64,000 nt of DNA from Streptomyces monomycini. Lineage in GTDB: Bacteria; Actinomycetota; Actinomycetes; Streptomycetales; Streptomycetaceae. How positions within the stretch are numbered: position 1 is the first letter of the stretch; the number at the start of each line of letters is the position of its first letter. Position numbers and translations under genes: made by a program. The DNA lies in NCBI RefSeq assembly GCF_022271435.1, contig NZ_JAFIQY010000015.1, forward strand, positions 1 through 64,000, read 5' to 3'. The notes beneath the pieces were generated by a model, which was given only the letters and a program-made list of their open reading frames with translations, was not told the origin of the DNA and made no database searches. This document shows positions 1 to 8,086 of this stretch, in pieces.

Positions 1-836
1 TCCGCATCGCCGACGGCGAAGAACTCGGCTACGACGACCCGCCGGTACGCGGCCACTCCTTCGAATTCCGCATCAACGGCGAAGACCCCGGCCGCAACTT
101 CCTGCCCGCCCCCGGCACCGTCACCACCTTCCAAGCCCCCGCCGGCCCAGGCGTGCGCCTGGACGCCGGCGTGGAATCCGGCTCGGTCATCGGCCCGGCC
201 TGGGACTCCCTGCTCGCCAAACTCATCATCACCGGCACCACCCGCCAGCAGGCCCTCCAGCGCGCCGCCCGCGCACTCGCCGAGTTCACCGTCGACGGCA
301 TGGCCACCGCCCTCCCCTTCCACCGGACGGTCGTCAAGGACCCGGCCTTCGCGCCCGAGCTGACCGGCTCGACCGAGCCCTTCCAGGTCCACACCCGCTG
401 GATCGAAACCGAATTCGTCAACCAGATCAAGCCGTTCGCCGCACCCGGCACCGACGAAGCCGAGGCCGACACCCGCGAGACGGTCGTCGTCGAGGTCGGC
501 GGCAAGCGCCTGGAAGTCTCCCTGCCGTCCTCCCTGGGCATGCCGCTGGCCCGCGCCGCCGTCGCCGGCGGCGCCAAGCCCAAACGCAAGGCCGCCAAGA
601 AATCCGGCTCCGCCGCCTCCGGCGACACCCTCGCCTCCCCCATGCAGGGCACCATCGTCAAGGTCGCCGTCGAAGAAGGCCAGCAGGTCGCCGAGGGAGA
701 CCTGGTCGTCGTCCTGGAGGCCATGAAGATGGAACAGCCGCTGAACGCGCACCGTTCCGGCACCGTCAAGGGCCTGACCGCCGAGGTCGGCGCCTCGCTC
801 TCGTCCGGCGCGGTGATCTGCGAGATCAAGGACTGA
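1..836 (+). CDS. accA2: Acyl-CoA (acetyl/propionyl) carboxylase biotin-carrying alpha subunit, 3' part
   Basis: Truncated by the left edge; the reading frame is open from base 3. What remains is the end of the biotin-carboxylase C-terminal domain, a linker rich in Ala and Lys, and a C-terminal biotinyl (BCCP) domain. The biotin attachment motif EAMKM is intact; its lysine codon is at 726-728. In this family the alpha subunit carboxylates its own biotin with ATP and bicarbonate and hands the carboxyl group to a separate beta carboxyltransferase, supplying malonyl- or methylmalonyl-CoA for fatty acid and polyketide synthesis. The symbol rests on synteny with S. coelicolor SCO4921; accA1 and accA2 are nearly identical, so sequence alone cannot separate them. 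A strong hairpin follows the stop. Confidence 0.9.
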   Translation, partial: RIADGEELGYDDPPVRGHSFEFRINGEDPGRNFLPAPGTVTTFQAPAGPGVRLDAGVESGSVIGPAWDSLLAKLIITGTTRQQALQRAARALAEFTVDGMATALPFHRTVVKDPAFAPELTGSTEPFQVHTRWIETEFVNQIKPFAAPGTDEAEADTRETVVVEVGGKRLEVSLPSSLGMPLARAAVAGGAKPKRKAAKKSGSAASGDTLASPMQGTIVKVAVEEGQQVAEGDLVVVLEAMKMEQPLNAHRSGTVKGLTAEVGASLSSGAVICEIKD

Positions 837-877
837 CGGCCGGTACGGGACGGTCGCTACGGCCGCCCGGCCCGCCC

Positions 878-923
878 GCGCGGGGGCCCGGGGCACTTGA
901 GTGCCCCGGGCCCCCGCGCTTTT
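878..923 (+). terminator. Intrinsic terminator of the carboxylase gene
   Basis: A perfect 19-bp inverted repeat (arms 878-896 and 901-919) with a TTGA loop is followed by TTTT at 920-923. It is one of the most canonical terminators in the window and isolates the carboxylase transcript from the small gene that starts two bases later. Confidence 0.85.
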
Positions 924-924
924 C

Positions 925-1269
925 ATGGGACGCATGGATGCGCACCTCGCGGCCCTCGCGGCGACCGCCGCCCAGCAGCTGTTCGCCCGGGCGCGGACGG
1001 ACCGGTGGCACCGGTCGCGGGACGAACTGACCGGTCTGCTCGCCCGGTTCAGTCCCGGCGGCGTCGACCGCGAGGCGCTCACCGACGAACTGGAGGACTC
1101 CCGGGAGGAGTTCCTGACCGCCTGGCTGGAAGGTGATCCCGCGGCGGCCGCCGACGTGGCGGCCGGGTGGCGGGCGCGGCTGCGCCGCCTGCTGCGCGCG
1201 TCGCCCGCCCTGGCGGGCCCGTTGCGGGACCTGCTGGCCCGTTGGGGCGCGGCGGACGAACGGTATTGA
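925..1269 (+). CDS. Hypothetical small helical protein
   Basis: About 114 residues with strongly G/C-biased third positions over its whole length, so it is probably real, but I do not recognise a family. It is rich in Ala, Arg, Leu, Asp and Glu and looks all-helical, with no signal peptide, membrane segment or cysteine. The start is uncertain: ATG 925 or ATG 934 lie directly after the T-tract of the preceding terminator and neither has a Shine-Dalgarno sequence; a GTG at 901 would lie inside the hairpin. It converges on the esterase gene, 27 bp between stops. Confidence 0.55.
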   Translation: MGRMDAHLAALAATAAQQLFARARTDRWHRSRDELTGLLARFSPGGVDREALTDELEDSREEFLTAWLEGDPAAAADVAAGWRARLRRLLRASPALAGPLRDLLARWGAADERY

Positions 1270-1296
1270 TGGTCGTCCGTCGTCCCCGGCCCGGCG

Positions 1297-2478
1297 TCAG
1301 GAGGCGTTGACCACGTCCTCCGGGAACGTCAGCTGCCGGCTCATCCACTGGAGCGCGGCGGGCAGTTCGCGCCGCCAGGTCGCGAAGTTGTGGCTGCCCT
1401 GGTCGAGGATGATCGACTCGGCCTTCATCGGCGGCTTGACCGCGTTCAGGAACTCCTTCGCCGCCGGGTAGTTCTTCTCGCCCTCCCGGCTCGTGCCGAT
1501 CAGTACCGAGACCTGTGGCGCGGGCAGGTGCGCCAGCCGCCACATCAGGTCGTGCTCCCGCTTTCGCGCGACGCGCTCCTTGCCGTCGCCGAAGAGGTCG
1601 CCGGTGGTGGGGTCGCTGGTGACCTTGTAGTCGGGCGAGAGGGCCGCCGCCGAGGTGTACGTACGGGGGTGCCGCATGGTCAGCTGGAGGGCGCAGCTGC
1701 CGCCGGACGAGTAGCCGAGCAGCCCCCAGCCGCTGGCGGCGTGCCCGACCCGGTAGTGCTCCTTCAGCGCGGTGGGCAGGTCGCTCGCGAAGAACGTATC
1801 CGCCTGCGGGCCGCCCGGCACGTCCACGCACTGGGTGTCGCGCGGCGGCGCGATGGTGGGCCGCAGCATGACGATGACGGTGGGCTGCATCTTCCCCTTG
1901 CCGATCAGACCGCCCGCGGTCTGCGGCACCCGCAGGTGCTGGCCGAGCAGGAAGTGGCCGCCGGGGTAGCCGCTGATGGCGACGATGACGGGGAAGCGCT
2001 GGCGTTCGTACTGCTTCTGGAAGTACTGCGGCGGCAGGTAGACGAACGCGGGGTCGACGGCCTTGGTGCGCTTGCCGACGATCCGTACGGACTCCACCCG
2101 GCCCACCTTGTCGGGCGGGCCCTTGGGCAGGCCGTGCACCTTGTCCAGGTCCTCCGCGCCGGCGGGCTGCACCAGGCCCTTCGACGGGTCGCCGGCCGGG
2201 CCCGCTCCTCCGTCGCCCCACTTGGCGACCGCGCCCGGGGCGTCGTCGTACAGGCCGAGCAGTTCGTGCCAGGAACCGTAGAACTGGAAGTTGGCGTTCA
2301 CCACGAGGCCGAGCGCGGCGACGATGGACAGCTGGGTGGCGAGGACGGATCCGATGCGGCCCAGCCAGGCCAGCGGGCCGCGCCTGGCGAAGCGCGGCCA
2401 CTGCCAGAGCGTGAGTCCCACGCACACCACGGCGACCGCGATCATGGTGTACAGCAGCGATCGGCTGGTCAGTTCCAT
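1297..2478 (-). CDS. Membrane-anchored alpha/beta-hydrolase, esterase (antigen 85 / esterase D-like) family
   Basis: 393 residues from ATG 2478, preceded by GGGGA; an upstream in-frame ATG at 2529 would only add an unstructured leader. The N terminus carries two hydrophobic segments (about residues 8-25 and 43-62), so the enzyme is probably exported but tethered. The catalytic half contains the nucleophile elbow GYSSGG with Ser about 258, in the family arrangement of mycolyl-transferase/esterase-D-like hydrolases. The acyl substrate cannot be read from sequence. It is transcribed away from the TetR gene at 2775, from a shared 296-bp region, so that regulator may control it; this is inference from position only. 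Confidence 0.75.
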   Translation of the reverse strand: MELTSRSLLYTMIAVAVVCVGLTLWQWPRFARRGPLAWLGRIGSVLATQLSIVAALGLVVNANFQFYGSWHELLGLYDDAPGAVAKWGDGGAGPAGDPSKGLVQPAGAEDLDKVHGLPKGPPDKVGRVESVRIVGKRTKAVDPAFVYLPPQYFQKQYERQRFPVIVAISGYPGGHFLLGQHLRVPQTAGGLIGKGKMQPTVIVMLRPTIAPPRDTQCVDVPGGPQADTFFASDLPTALKEHYRVGHAASGWGLLGYSSGGSCALQLTMRHPRTYTSAAALSPDYKVTSDPTTGDLFGDGKERVARKREHDLMWRLAHLPAPQVSVLIGTSREGEKNYPAAKEFLNAVKPPMKAESIILDQGSHNFATWRRELPAALQWMSRQLTFPEDVVNAS

Positions 2479-2774
2479 TGCTTCCCCAGGTGTTCCCGCA
2501 CGCGTCCGGACGGCCTCTGCCGACCCCATTGCGCCAGGTTTGATGCCTCCCGGAAGCGCTCCGTTGCCACCTTCGCCACTTGTTCGCCGAGGCGCCCGCG
2601 CCGCCTTCCCTCCCCGTCACCCGCGGTCCGCCTGCCGTCCACCCCGCGCGCCGGGCGGCCCCAGGACGGGTGGGGCGCCGCCCCGGTCCGAGGGCTGGTG
2701 CGCCGGGGGCAGTGGCATCCTGGGGGCACCGGTCCGCTGGAGGGCCGCGCTCAGGGAGGACGGCGAGGACGGCG

Positions 2775-3368
2775 ATGGTGACCGAGACGGCAGGGCAGGA
2801 ATCCGTACGACCCATGCGTGCCGACGCGCGCCGCAACTACGAGCGGCTGCTGGCGGTGGCCCGTACGGCCTTCACGGACCACGGGACCGACACCTCGCTG
2901 GAGGACATCGCACGGCGCGCGGGCGTGGGGATCGGCACGCTCTACCGGCACTTCCCCAACCGGACGGCTCTGATGGGCGCCGTGTTCCAGGGCGAGGTGG
3001 ACGCGCTGCTGGCGCACGCCCGGGAGCTGAGCGACGCGCCGCAGCCGTGTGCGGCGCTCGTGGAGTGGCTGCGGGCGATCATCGCGCACGCCAGCACCTA
3101 CCGCGGGCTGTCGCGGGCGCTGATGGCCGCGCCCGGCGACGCCAGTTCGGGGCTGTCCCGGTGCAGCGTCCCGATGCGCGAGGCGGGCGGCGAACTGCTC
3201 AGCCGCGCGCAGCGGGCCGGTGCCGTACGGTCCGATGTGAGCATCGGTGATCTGATGCAGCTGACCAACGGCATCGCCCTGGCCGCGGAGGAGTCACCGG
3301 ACGACCCCCGGCTGGCCGACCGGCTGCTCACGCTGACGCTGACCGGGCTGCGCGCCGAGCAGGGGTGA
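2775..3368 (+). CDS. TetR-family transcriptional regulator
   Basis: 197 residues. The N-terminal helix-turn-helix spans about residues 15-65, including TSLEDIARRAGVGIGTLYRHFPNRTAL written here as its recognisable core 'ARRAGVGIGTLYRHFPNR'. The C-terminal part is a helical ligand-binding/dimer domain of the small TetR type. ATG 2775 is chosen because the helix-turn-helix then lies at the usual distance from the N terminus; GTG 2778 is a close alternative. Divergent from the esterase gene, which is its most likely target. The effector is unknown. Confidence 0.85.
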   Translation: MVTETAGQESVRPMRADARRNYERLLAVARTAFTDHGTDTSLEDIARRAGVGIGTLYRHFPNRTALMGAVFQGEVDALLAHARELSDAPQPCAALVEWLRAIIAHASTYRGLSRALMAAPGDASSGLSRCSVPMREAGGELLSRAQRAGAVRSDVSIGDLMQLTNGIALAAEESPDDPRLADRLLTLTLTGLRAEQG

Positions 3369-3373
3369 GCGGG

Positions 3374-3524
3374 GCCGGGCGCCGCCGTCCGTCCGGCCAC
3401 GCGCCGTACGGGCCGGGCGCCTCCGTCCGGCCAGTCGTGCGGCGTACGGGGCCGGGCGCTGCCGTCCGCCCGACGCGGCGTACGGAGCCGGGCGACGCCG
3501 TCCGGCCGGCCGTTCACCGTGCGG
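3374..3524. repeat. Four imperfect 36-39 bp tandem repeats between convergent regulator genes
   Basis: Units begin with GCCGGGCG at 3374, 3412, 3451 and 3487 and each ends near a CGTACGG. They lie wholly between the TetR stop and the DeoR stop, where a bidirectional terminator would be expected. A comparable 30-bp minisatellite occurs at 7791-7936. Confidence 0.7.
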
Positions 3525-3557
3525 TGCCGGCGCGGCCGTACGCACGCCGGCACCCGC

Positions 3558-4538
3558 TCAGCGGCGGCGCGGCGCCAGATCGGCGACCCGGCCGCCCGGC
3601 GGCTCCGCGAGCGGAGCGGCCGTACGCAGCTGGGGCCCGGAACCGCCGCCGCCCGGTGCCAGATTGCGCCGCTGGCCGGGCAGCGGCACGTCCCGGCGTG
3701 GACCGCGGCGGTCGGCCGCCACCACCTCCGGTGCCTGCTGGGCGGCGCCCGCCCCGGGCCCGCCGGCCACCGCGATCTGCACACCCTGGTCGGCCAGGGC
3801 CTGCAGCTCGGTCGCGGCCCGGTCGTCGTGGCCCGGCGGCTCGTCGGTCACCAGCCGGGTGATCACGTCGGTGGGCACCGTCTGGAACATGGTGTCCGTA
3901 CCGAGCTTGGTGTGGTCGGCGAGGACCACGACCTCCGCCGCCGCCTGCACCAGCGCCCGGTCCACGCTCGCGGAGAGCATGTTGGACGTGGACAGGCCGC
4001 GCTCGGCGGTCAGGCCGCTGCCCGAGAGGAAGGCGCGGGAGACCCGCAGCCCCTGGAGCGACTGTTCGGCCCCGCTGCCGACCAGTGCGTAGTTCGACCC
4101 GCGCAGGGTGCCGCCGGTCATCACGACCTCGACACGATTGGCGTGGGCCAATGCCTGGGCGACCAGGAGGGAGTTGGTGACCACGGTCAGACCGGGCACC
4201 CGCGCGAGCCGGCGGGCCAGCTCCTGCGTGGTGGTCCCGGCGCCGACCACGATGGCCTCGCCTTCTTCGACGAAGCCGGCGGCGAGATCGGCGATGGCCG
4301 TCTTCTCCGCGGTCGCTAGATGGGATTTCTGAGGGAAGCCGGACTCCCGGGCGAAACCGCCCGGCAAGACCGCACCGCCGTGCCGGCGGTCGAGCAGTCC
4401 TTCTGCCTCCAGCGCCCGCACGTCCCGCCGTACGGTTACTTCGGAGGTCTGGACGACGCGGGCGAGCTCACGGAGCGACACCGCTCCGTTCGCTCGCACC
4501 ATTTCGAGGATCAGTTGGCGACGTTCTGCAGCGAACAC
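3558..4538 (-). CDS. DeoR-family transcriptional regulator
   Basis: 326 residues from GTG 4538. The N-terminal DeoR helix-turn-helix is at about residues 1-57 (VSLRELARVVQTSEVTVRRD), followed by the DeoRC sugar-phosphate sensor domain, including VGAGTTTQELA and TNSLLVAQAL. The family normally ends near 255 residues; here a Gly/Pro/Arg-rich tail of roughly 65 residues is added. It is the orthologue by position of S. coelicolor SCO4920. The start appears leaderless: TACTGT lies 7 nt before the GTG. It is the nearest candidate regulator of the nucleoside operators in this window, but no direct link is visible, since no copy of that operator is seen upstream of the gene itself. Confidence 0.88.
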   Translation of the reverse strand: MFAAERRQLILEMVRANGAVSLRELARVVQTSEVTVRRDVRALEAEGLLDRRHGGAVLPGGFARESGFPQKSHLATAEKTAIADLAAGFVEEGEAIVVGAGTTTQELARRLARVPGLTVVTNSLLVAQALAHANRVEVVMTGGTLRGSNYALVGSGAEQSLQGLRVSRAFLSGSGLTAERGLSTSNMLSASVDRALVQAAAEVVVLADHTKLGTDTMFQTVPTDVITRLVTDEPPGHDDRAATELQALADQGVQIAVAGGPGAGAAQQAPEVVAADRRGPRRDVPLPGQRRNLAPGGGGSGPQLRTAAPLAEPPGGRVADLAPRRR

Positions 4539-4565
4539 GAAACTGACAGTAACGCCAACGACCGT

Positions 4566-4578
4566 CTGCTTTCAGCAG
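4566..4578. promoter_or_regulatory. Palindrome over the DeoR-gene promoter
   Basis: A palindrome CTGCT-TTC-AGCAG overlaps the probable -35 region (TGAAAG on the minus strand, 17 nt from the TACTGT -10). It is a candidate autoregulatory operator for the DeoR protein; the only evidence is symmetry and position. Confidence 0.35.
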
Positions 4579-4822
4579 GTTGCACCAATTAACGGAAGTT
4601 GTTCGTTCCCGACCCTCGCACGTGGTATATGCCGCTGGCCGGTCACTCAGGGGCACCAGCCTGCCACGAACCGACCCCCGCCGCCTGCCTTCCGCGGCAG
4701 GACGGCACCGGAAGCGGTACGGGGGACGTACGGGGAACGGCCCGCCGCGCGGGCGGGCGCACCCCGTCCCACGGGGCGCCGCACCGCGCGCCGGGCGGAC
4801 CGTTCATCCGGCTGGCCGCGGT

Positions 4823-6268
4823 CTATTCGCTGGACATCTTGCGCGTGTGCAGCTGCCGCGCCACCTCGGCGATCGAGCCGGACAGCGACGGGTAGACCGT
4901 GAACGCGCTGGCGATCTGCTCCACCGTGAGGTTGTTGTCCACCGCGATCGAGATCGGGTGGATCAGCTCGCTGGCGCGGGGCGAGACGACCACACCGCCC
5001 ACCACGATGCCCGTGCCGGGGCGGCAGAACAGCTTCACGAAACCGTCCCGGATGCCCTGCATCTTCGCGCGCGGGTTGCGCAGCAGCGGCAGCTTGACGA
5101 CCCGGGCGTCTATCCGGCCCGCGTCCACGTCGGCCTGGCTGTAACCGACGGTGGCGATCTCCGGATCGGTGAAGACGTTCGCGGAGACGGTCTTGAGGTT
5201 GAGCGGCGTCACCGCGTCACCCAGGAAGTGGTACATCGCGATCCGGCCCTGCATCGCGGCGACCGAGGCCAGCGCGAACACGCCGGTGCAGTCGCCCGCC
5301 GCGTAGACGCCGGGGGCCGAGGTGCGCGAGACCTTGTCCGTCCAGATGTGGCCGGACTCCTTCAGCCGTACGCCGGCCTCTTCGAGCCCGATGCCCGCGG
5401 TGTTCGGGATGGAGCCCACCGCCATCAGGCAGTGCGTGCCGGTGATCGTACGACCGTCCGACAGGGTGACCTCGACGCGGTCGCCCACCCTCTTGGCGGA
5501 AGCGGCCCGCGAGCGCGCCATCACGTTCATGCCGCGGCGGCGGAAGACGTCCTCCAGGACGGCGGCGGCGTCCGGGTCCTCGCCGGGGAGCACCCGGTCG
5601 CGGGAGGAGACGAGGGTGACGCGGGAGCCGAGCGCCTGGTACGCGCCCGCGAACTCGGCGCCGGTGACGCCGGAGCCGACCACGATCAGCTCTTCCGGCA
5701 GCTCGTCCAGGTCGTAGACCTGCGTCCAGTTCAGGATGCGCTCGCCGTCGGGCTGCGCGTCCGGGATCTCGCGCGGGTGGGCGCCGGTCGAGACGAGGAC
5801 CGCGTCGGCGGTCAGCGTCTCCTCCGTACCGTCCGCGGCGGTGACCGTGACCGTGCGCGAGCCGTCCGGCGACTGCCCCGGCTCCAGACGGCCGCGGCCG
5901 CGCATCACCCGGCCACCCGCGCGGGTGACGGAGGCGGTGATGTCGTGCGACTGGGCGAGCGCGAGGCGCTTCACCCGGCGGTTGACCTTGCCGAGGTCCA
6001 CCCCGACGACGCGCGCGGGACGGTCGACCGGCGGCGTGTCGTCCGCGACGATGATGCCCAGCTCGTCGTACGACGAGTCGAAGGTGGTCATCACCTCGGC
6101 CGTCGCGATGAGGGTCTTGGACGGGACGCAGTCGGTCAGCACCGACGCCCCGCCCAGTCCGTCGCAGTCGACGACGGTCACCTCCGCGCCGAGAGAGGCG
6201 CCCACCAGGGCCGCCTCGTATCCGCCGGGTCCGCCACCGATGATCACGATCCGAGTCACGTACTCCAT
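4823..6268 (-). CDS. LpdA-like flavoprotein, NAD(P)H:quinone reductase type (disulfide-reductase fold)
   Basis: 481 residues from ATG 6268. An FAD-binding GGGPGG lies at 11-16, an NAD(P)-binding Rossmann domain in the middle (VVGSGVTGAEFAG) and a C-terminal dimerisation domain. Classical dihydrolipoamide dehydrogenases carry CxxxxC near residue 42; here the first cysteine is replaced by Ser42 and only Cys47 (DCVPSK) remains. This matches mycobacterial LpdA (Rv3303c), which cannot perform disulfide exchange and instead reduces quinones with NAD(P)H. It should therefore not be annotated as dihydrolipoamide dehydrogenase. It is divergent from the GGCT gene with about 96 bp between starts. Confidence 0.88.
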   Translation of the reverse strand: MEYVTRIVIIGGGPGGYEAALVGASLGAEVTVVDCDGLGGASVLTDCVPSKTLIATAEVMTTFDSSYDELGIIVADDTPPVDRPARVVGVDLGKVNRRVKRLALAQSHDITASVTRAGGRVMRGRGRLEPGQSPDGSRTVTVTAADGTEETLTADAVLVSTGAHPREIPDAQPDGERILNWTQVYDLDELPEELIVVGSGVTGAEFAGAYQALGSRVTLVSSRDRVLPGEDPDAAAVLEDVFRRRGMNVMARSRAASAKRVGDRVEVTLSDGRTITGTHCLMAVGSIPNTAGIGLEEAGVRLKESGHIWTDKVSRTSAPGVYAAGDCTGVFALASVAAMQGRIAMYHFLGDAVTPLNLKTVSANVFTDPEIATVGYSQADVDAGRIDARVVKLPLLRNPRAKMQGIRDGFVKLFCRPGTGIVVGGVVVSPRASELIHPISIAVDNNLTVEQIASAFTVYPSLSGSIAEVARQLHTRKMSSE

Positions 6269-6364
6269 TGTCCCGTACGCCCGCGCCGGGTTACCCCCCG
6301 GGGGCCGCCGTTCGAACCTCACGTACCACGAGCGCACCCCCTGACCTCCCGTACCCTCGGAACC

Positions 6365-6802
6365 ATGTCGCTCTACGCCGCGTACGCCGGCAACCTCGAC
6401 GCGCGGCTGATGACCCGCCGCGCTCCGCACTCGCCGCTGCGCGGCACCGGCTGGCTCAACGGCTGGCGGCTCACGTTCGGCGGGGAACAGATGGGCTGGG
6501 AGGGAGCGCTCCCGACGATCGTCGAGGCCCCCCGCTCGCAGGTCTTCGTCGCCCTCTACGACATCGCCCCCATGGACGAGGAGTCCATGGACCGCTGGGA
6601 GGGCGTGGGCATGGACATCTACCGCCGGATGCGCGTACGGGTCCACACCCTGGACGGCGACGAGGCCGCCTGGCTGTACGTCCTCAACGGCTACGAGGGC
6701 GGTCTGCCCGCGGCCCGCTACCTCGGTGAGATCGCCGACGCGGCGGAGTCGGCCGGGGCGCCGCACGACTATGTGATGGAGCTGCGGAAGCGTCCCTGCT
6801 GA
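6365..6802 (+). CDS. Gamma-glutamylcyclotransferase (GGCT/AIG2-fold) family protein
   Basis: 145 residues with the family's N-terminal YxxYxxNLD-like entry (LYAAYAGNLD) and the conserved acidic region around residues 60-80 (PMDEESMDRWEG). GGCT enzymes release 5-oxoproline from gamma-glutamyl amino acids; many actinobacterial members have no proven substrate, so the fold is more secure than the reaction. ATG 6365 is 7 nt downstream of TACCCT, giving an apparently leaderless start. Confidence 0.75.
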   Translation: MSLYAAYAGNLDARLMTRRAPHSPLRGTGWLNGWRLTFGGEQMGWEGALPTIVEAPRSQVFVALYDIAPMDEESMDRWEGVGMDIYRRMRVRVHTLDGDEAAWLYVLNGYEGGLPAARYLGEIADAAESAGAPHDYVMELRKRPC

Positions 6803-6830
6803 AGGGGCGCCCGTCCGCCGTGCGCGGTCC

Positions 6831-6848
6831 TTCGTAGAGATCTACGAA
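6831..6848. promoter_or_regulatory. Near-perfect 18-bp palindrome upstream of the PNP operator
   Basis: TTCGTAGAGATCTACGAA is symmetric at 16 of 18 positions and lies 32 bp upstream of the CTACGCGCGTAG operator. It contains the same TAGA/TCTA half-site words in the opposite arrangement. It may be an auxiliary operator or a weak terminator for the GGCT gene. Confidence 0.35.
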
Positions 6849-6879
6849 CAGATCCCCCGGATGCCGTCGGCCGGGACAT

Positions 6880-6891
6880 CTACGCGCGTAG
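6880..6891. promoter_or_regulatory. Nucleoside-regulon operator A (purine nucleoside phosphorylase)
   Basis: Exact 12-bp palindrome CTACGCGCGTAG, 26 bp upstream of the GTG start. If the -10 is TACCCT (6904-6909), the palindrome covers the -35 position. Identical copies precede deoC and add. Confidence 0.75.
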
Positions 6892-6916
6892 GCATTTACC
6901 GGCTACCCTCGTCCGC

Positions 6917-7738
6917 GTGAACGCATCTGTTACCCCGGACATCGCGCGCGACCCGCAGGGCGCCGCTGCCGACGCCGCCGCCCGCCTGCGCGAGCTGACC
7001 GGCGCCGAGACCCACGACGTCGCCCTGGTGATGGGCTCCGGATGGGCCCCGGCCGCCGAGGAGCTGGGCGCGCCCGAGCACGAATTCCCGGTCACCGAGC
7101 TGCCCGGCTTCCCGGCGCCGGCCGTCGAGGGCCACGGCGGCAAGATCCGCTCGTACAAGATCGGCGAGAAGCGGGCCCTGGTCTTCCTGGGCCGTACGCA
7201 CTACTACGAGGGCCGCGGTGTGGCCCCCGTCGCGCACGGTGTGCGGACCGCCGTCGCCGCCGGCTGCAAGACCGTGGTGCTCACCAACGGGTGCGGCGGT
7301 CTGCGCGACGGCATGCGCCCCGGCCAGCCGGTCCTCATCAGCGACCACCTGAACATGACCGCCACCTCCCCGATCGTCGGCGCGCGCTTCGTCGACCTGA
7401 CGGACCTCTACTCGCAGCGGCTGCGCGCGCTGTGCAAGGAGGTCGACGCGACGCTGGAGGAGGGCGTGTACGCCCAGCTCCCCGGCCCGCACTACGAGAC
7501 CCCGGCCGAGATCAAGATGCTCCGCACCCTGGGCGCGGACCTGGTCGGCATGTCCACCGTCCTGGAGGCCATCGCCGCCCGCGAGGCCGGTGCCGAGGTG
7601 CTCGGGCTGTCGCTGGTGACGAACCTCGCCGCGGGCATGACCGGCGAGCCGCTCAACCACGAAGAGGTCCTTCAGGCCGGGCGCGACTCCGCGACCCGCA
7701 TGGGCAGCCTGCTCGCGCAGGTGCTCGGCAAGCTCTGA
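6917..7738 (+). CDS. punA: Purine nucleoside phosphorylase, trimeric type
   Basis: 273 residues from GTG 6917. It carries the class II (trimeric) PNP signatures: a phosphate-binding VMGSGW near residue 40, a catalytic-loop EGHGG, GRTHYYEG near 95, TNGCGGL, and the base-binding YAQLPGPHYETPAE and GMSTVLEA. The enzyme splits inosine, guanosine and their deoxy forms with phosphate to free base plus (deoxy)ribose-1-phosphate. The next gene encodes a sugar-phosphate mutase that could take the product onward. TACCCT 7 nt before the start suggests a leaderless mRNA. Confidence 0.93.
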   Translation: MNASVTPDIARDPQGAAADAAARLRELTGAETHDVALVMGSGWAPAAEELGAPEHEFPVTELPGFPAPAVEGHGGKIRSYKIGEKRALVFLGRTHYYEGRGVAPVAHGVRTAVAAGCKTVVLTNGCGGLRDGMRPGQPVLISDHLNMTATSPIVGARFVDLTDLYSQRLRALCKEVDATLEEGVYAQLPGPHYETPAEIKMLRTLGADLVGMSTVLEAIAAREAGAEVLGLSLVTNLAAGMTGEPLNHEEVLQAGRDSATRMGSLLAQVLGKL

Positions 7739-7759
7739 GCAGCGCGCGGCAGAGCAGCG

Positions 7760-7787
7760 GTACGGGGCGTTCTCGGACGCCCCGTAC
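7760..7787 (+). terminator. Terminator after the PNP gene
   Basis: 11-bp perfect stem (7760-7770 with 7777-7787) and a 6-nt loop, 22 bp after the stop, with no T-tract. Confidence 0.6.
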
Positions 7788-7790
7788 GGC

Positions 7791-7936
7791 GTTCGGGGTG
7801 CCCGCGGGTGCTCCGTGCGCGTTCGGAGTGCCAGGGGCGTTCCGTACGGCGTTCGGGGTGCCAGGGGCGTTCCGTACGCGTTCGGAGTGCCAGGGGCGTT
7901 CCGTACGGCGTTCGGGGTGCCCGGGCACCCCGTGGC
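7791..7936. repeat. 30-bp minisatellite, about 4.8 copies
   Basis: Units start with GTTCGG(A/G)GTGCC at 7791, 7821, 7851, 7880 and 7910, with period 30, 30, 29 and 30 bp. The central units are nearly identical and alternate a GTACGGC and a GTACGC ending. The array lies between the PNP terminator and the phosphohexomutase gene and is not coding. Confidence 0.85.
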
Positions 7937-8086
7937 AAGAAGCCGGCAAGGAGCCGGGGTGTCCCGGTGGCGCGGCGCGCGCGGCCGGTGTCCGTGCGCC
8001 CGCCGGTCGAACCATCGCGCGGAGTGGGTAAGCGTTAACGCGCCGAGCGCTTCCCCCACCACCGCAACCAGAGGCAGGAGCATCAC

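Noticed and set aside
4580..6364. Upstream extension of the GGCT frame
   Set aside because: It runs antisense to the LpdA-like gene; the family N terminus begins at ATG 6365 with a -10 box 7 nt upstream.
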